Assembly (NCBI GenBank): GCA_963514095.1
Contig: OY741273.1
Location: forward strand, 468,501 to 532,500
DNA: 64,000 nucleotides
Reading direction: 5' to 3'
Source of the DNA: Eutrigla gurnardus
Lineage: Eukaryota > Chordata > Actinopteri > Perciformes > Triglidae
Shown: piece by piece, positions 62,803-64,000 of the stretch
Position numbering within the stretch: the first letter of the stretch is position 1
Layout: each line of letters begins with the position of its first letter
Made by a program: the position numbers and the translations under genes
The notes under the pieces: model-generated
What the model saw: only the letters and a program-made list of their open reading frames with translations
Database searches by the model: none
What the model was told of the DNA's origin: nothing

Positions 62803-63806
62803 TCAGTGGCCCTCCAGCAGGCTGTTCCACAGGCGAGGGCCGTAATGATAAAATGAGGCTTCACCGAAGGTTTTGGTTCTAACATAGGGAACAGATAAAA
62901 GACCAGTACCAGAGGACCTCAGGGTCCGCGAGGGCCGATATGGTAAAAGCAGGTCAGACAGATAAGAAGGCCCAATGCCGTTAAGAAGAACCTTAAAATC
63001 GATCCTGAAGCGCACAGGGAGCCAATGCAGCGATTCTAAAACCGGTGTAATGTGAGCCCGCCTTCTGGTCTTCGTCAGCACACGTGCAGCTGAGTTCTGG
63101 AGCAGCTGAAGGTGCGAAATGCTCTTTTTTGGGAGACCAGAGAGCAGGGCATTACAGTAATCTAACGGGTTAGAGATAAAAGCATGCATTAGCACCTCTG
63201 TGCTGGCCAGAGAGAGAAACAGGCGAACTCTGGCTATATTCTTAAGATGGTAAAAAACTATCTTTAACCCTGAAGTGTGGAATAAAATCAATAAAATCAA
63301 GCTCAGAGTCGAAAAGAACGCCCAGGTTTTTTACGCAATGTGCATAAACGAAATGTATTTGTGAGAAGAGAGTCATTTAGTTTTGGTAAAAGTTTCTCTC
63401 TCTTGACTTCAGGACCAATAATTAAAACTTCTGTTTTGTCCTGGTTGAGCTGCAGGAAGTTCTCTGCCATCCATGCCTTTATATCTAAAATTTAGATATA
63501 AAGGGAATCAATAGGTCCCGTGTCATCAGGAGACACGGCAATTTAGAGCTGTGTATCATCAGCGTAGCTGTGAAAATTGATGTCGTGCCTCCTGATGACG
63601 TCCCCAAGGGGGAGCATATATAAATTAAAAAGTATTGGACCTAAAATTGACCCTTGGGACACCCCACACTTAAGTTCATGCATTCCTGAGGAACATGTAT
63701 CCATACTTACAAGAAAGTGACGACCTGTGTGGTAGGAATAAAACCAGTTAAGAACAGTACCAGAGAGGCCCACCAGGTGTCTAAGTCTATTTACAGTTTT
63801 TCTCAA
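62803..63806 (-). pseudogene. LINE C reverse transcriptase fragments
   Basis: 63806-63543 reads HLVGLSGTVLNWFYSY, KCGVSQGSILGPILFNLYML and SYADDTQL (catalytic box; PQG is changed to SQG). 63300-62803 reads FYHLKNIARVRLFL, DYCNALLSGLPKKS, HITPVLESLHWLPVRF and FGEASFYHYGPRLWNSL. Frameshifts separate the two. EN and the first half of RT are absent. Confidence 0.9.
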
Positions 63807-64000
63807 TTGCTAAAACACTAAACCCTATTGTCTGAACCAAATGCTCCGTTGCCTGAACCCACTGATTGAATCAGTCACTCTTTTGGCAAAACCATAAGCA
63901 CTTTTCACCTGTTTAGACACAACTTGCCAACACATTTTCATTGTAATGCACCTGTGTTGCATAATGGTGAGCACAGGTGGCAAAAGTCAAACACAAGTAA
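63801..64000. mobile_element. possible terminus of a Tc1/mariner-like element
   Basis: 'tacagtttttctcaattgct' followed by AAAACAC repeats resembles ends of fish mariner-type elements. It abuts the truncated LINE C at the window edge, and its other end is outside. Low certainty. Confidence 0.35.

Larger units (their letters stand above)
60707..63800 (-). mobile_element. L2-type LINE C, 5'-truncated, interrupted by BEL/Pao
   Basis: RT fragments at 63806-62803, then an AT-rich 3' UTR (62790-62518), the BEL/Pao remnant, and a GC-rich 3' UTR (about 61130-60860) with a CA-rich end (60800-60830). The GC-rich part resembles the 3' UTR of LINE B (36750-36990), for instance 'ccgccacagagaccacccc'. It is the same LINE subfamily as LINE B. 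Confidence 0.8.

Overview
The window is vertebrate, almost certainly teleost fish, DNA. Most of one spliced host gene can be read, and it lies in a landscape typical of ray-finned fish: RTE/Rex3-like, L2/CR1-group and Tx1-like LINEs, many hAT elements, an Ngaro/DIRS-like tyrosine-recombinase retroelement, a BEL/Pao remnant, and tRNA-derived SINEs ending in ATGG repeats. No bacterial operon, rRNA or CRISPR array is present.

Host gene. Eight plus-strand exons (2460-2540, 3744-3850, 28389-28528, 30615-30782, 38549-38713, 48008-48118, 48231-48357, 49745-49937) join in phase into a 363-residue protein with the full architecture of matrix metalloproteinase 23: a short Met-rich hydrophobic N-terminus, an RNRR furin-type site, a zinc-protease domain, a six-cysteine ShK-like domain and one Ig domain. 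About 47.5 kb of DNA carries a coding sequence of 1.1 kb. Introns 2 (24.5 kb) and 5 (9.3 kb) are swollen by nested transposons.

Layout. 1-2459: 5' flank with a Tc1 scrap and a short TIR element. 3851-28388 (intron 2): a Rex1/CR1 fragment; a 2.6-kb TIR element with two divergent genes; two near-identical hAT elements with target-site duplications (TSDs); decayed L2 and Rex3 pieces; an L2-type LINE split by a Rex3 insertion; a Tx1-like fragment split by a 1.1-kb insertion; and a hAT element whose transposase frame is still open. 28529-30614 (intron 3): one hAT element with a perfect 8-bp TSD. 30783-38548 (intron 4): a nearly intact L2-type LINE and a 41-bp satellite made from SINE sequence. 38714-48007 (intron 5): an Ngaro-like remnant with split direct repeats, then a 6.1-kb element with roughly 280-bp inverted ends encoding a PIN/FEN-like plus Cys-rich protein, itself carrying a composite hAT insertion. 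49938-53275: 3' flank with minisatellite and an inverted SINE pair. 53278-60704: a 7.4-kb TIR element holding several tRNA-like modules and a broken gene of an unrecognised multicopy family, interrupted by a LINE tail and a hAT element. 60707-63800: a minus-strand L2-type LINE interrupted by a BEL/Pao remnant.

The strongest candidates for undescribed biology are the 53.3-60.7 kb element, the 41.6-47.8 kb element and the two-gene 4.9-7.5 kb element. All similarity statements rest on reading and memory of protein families; no search was run.
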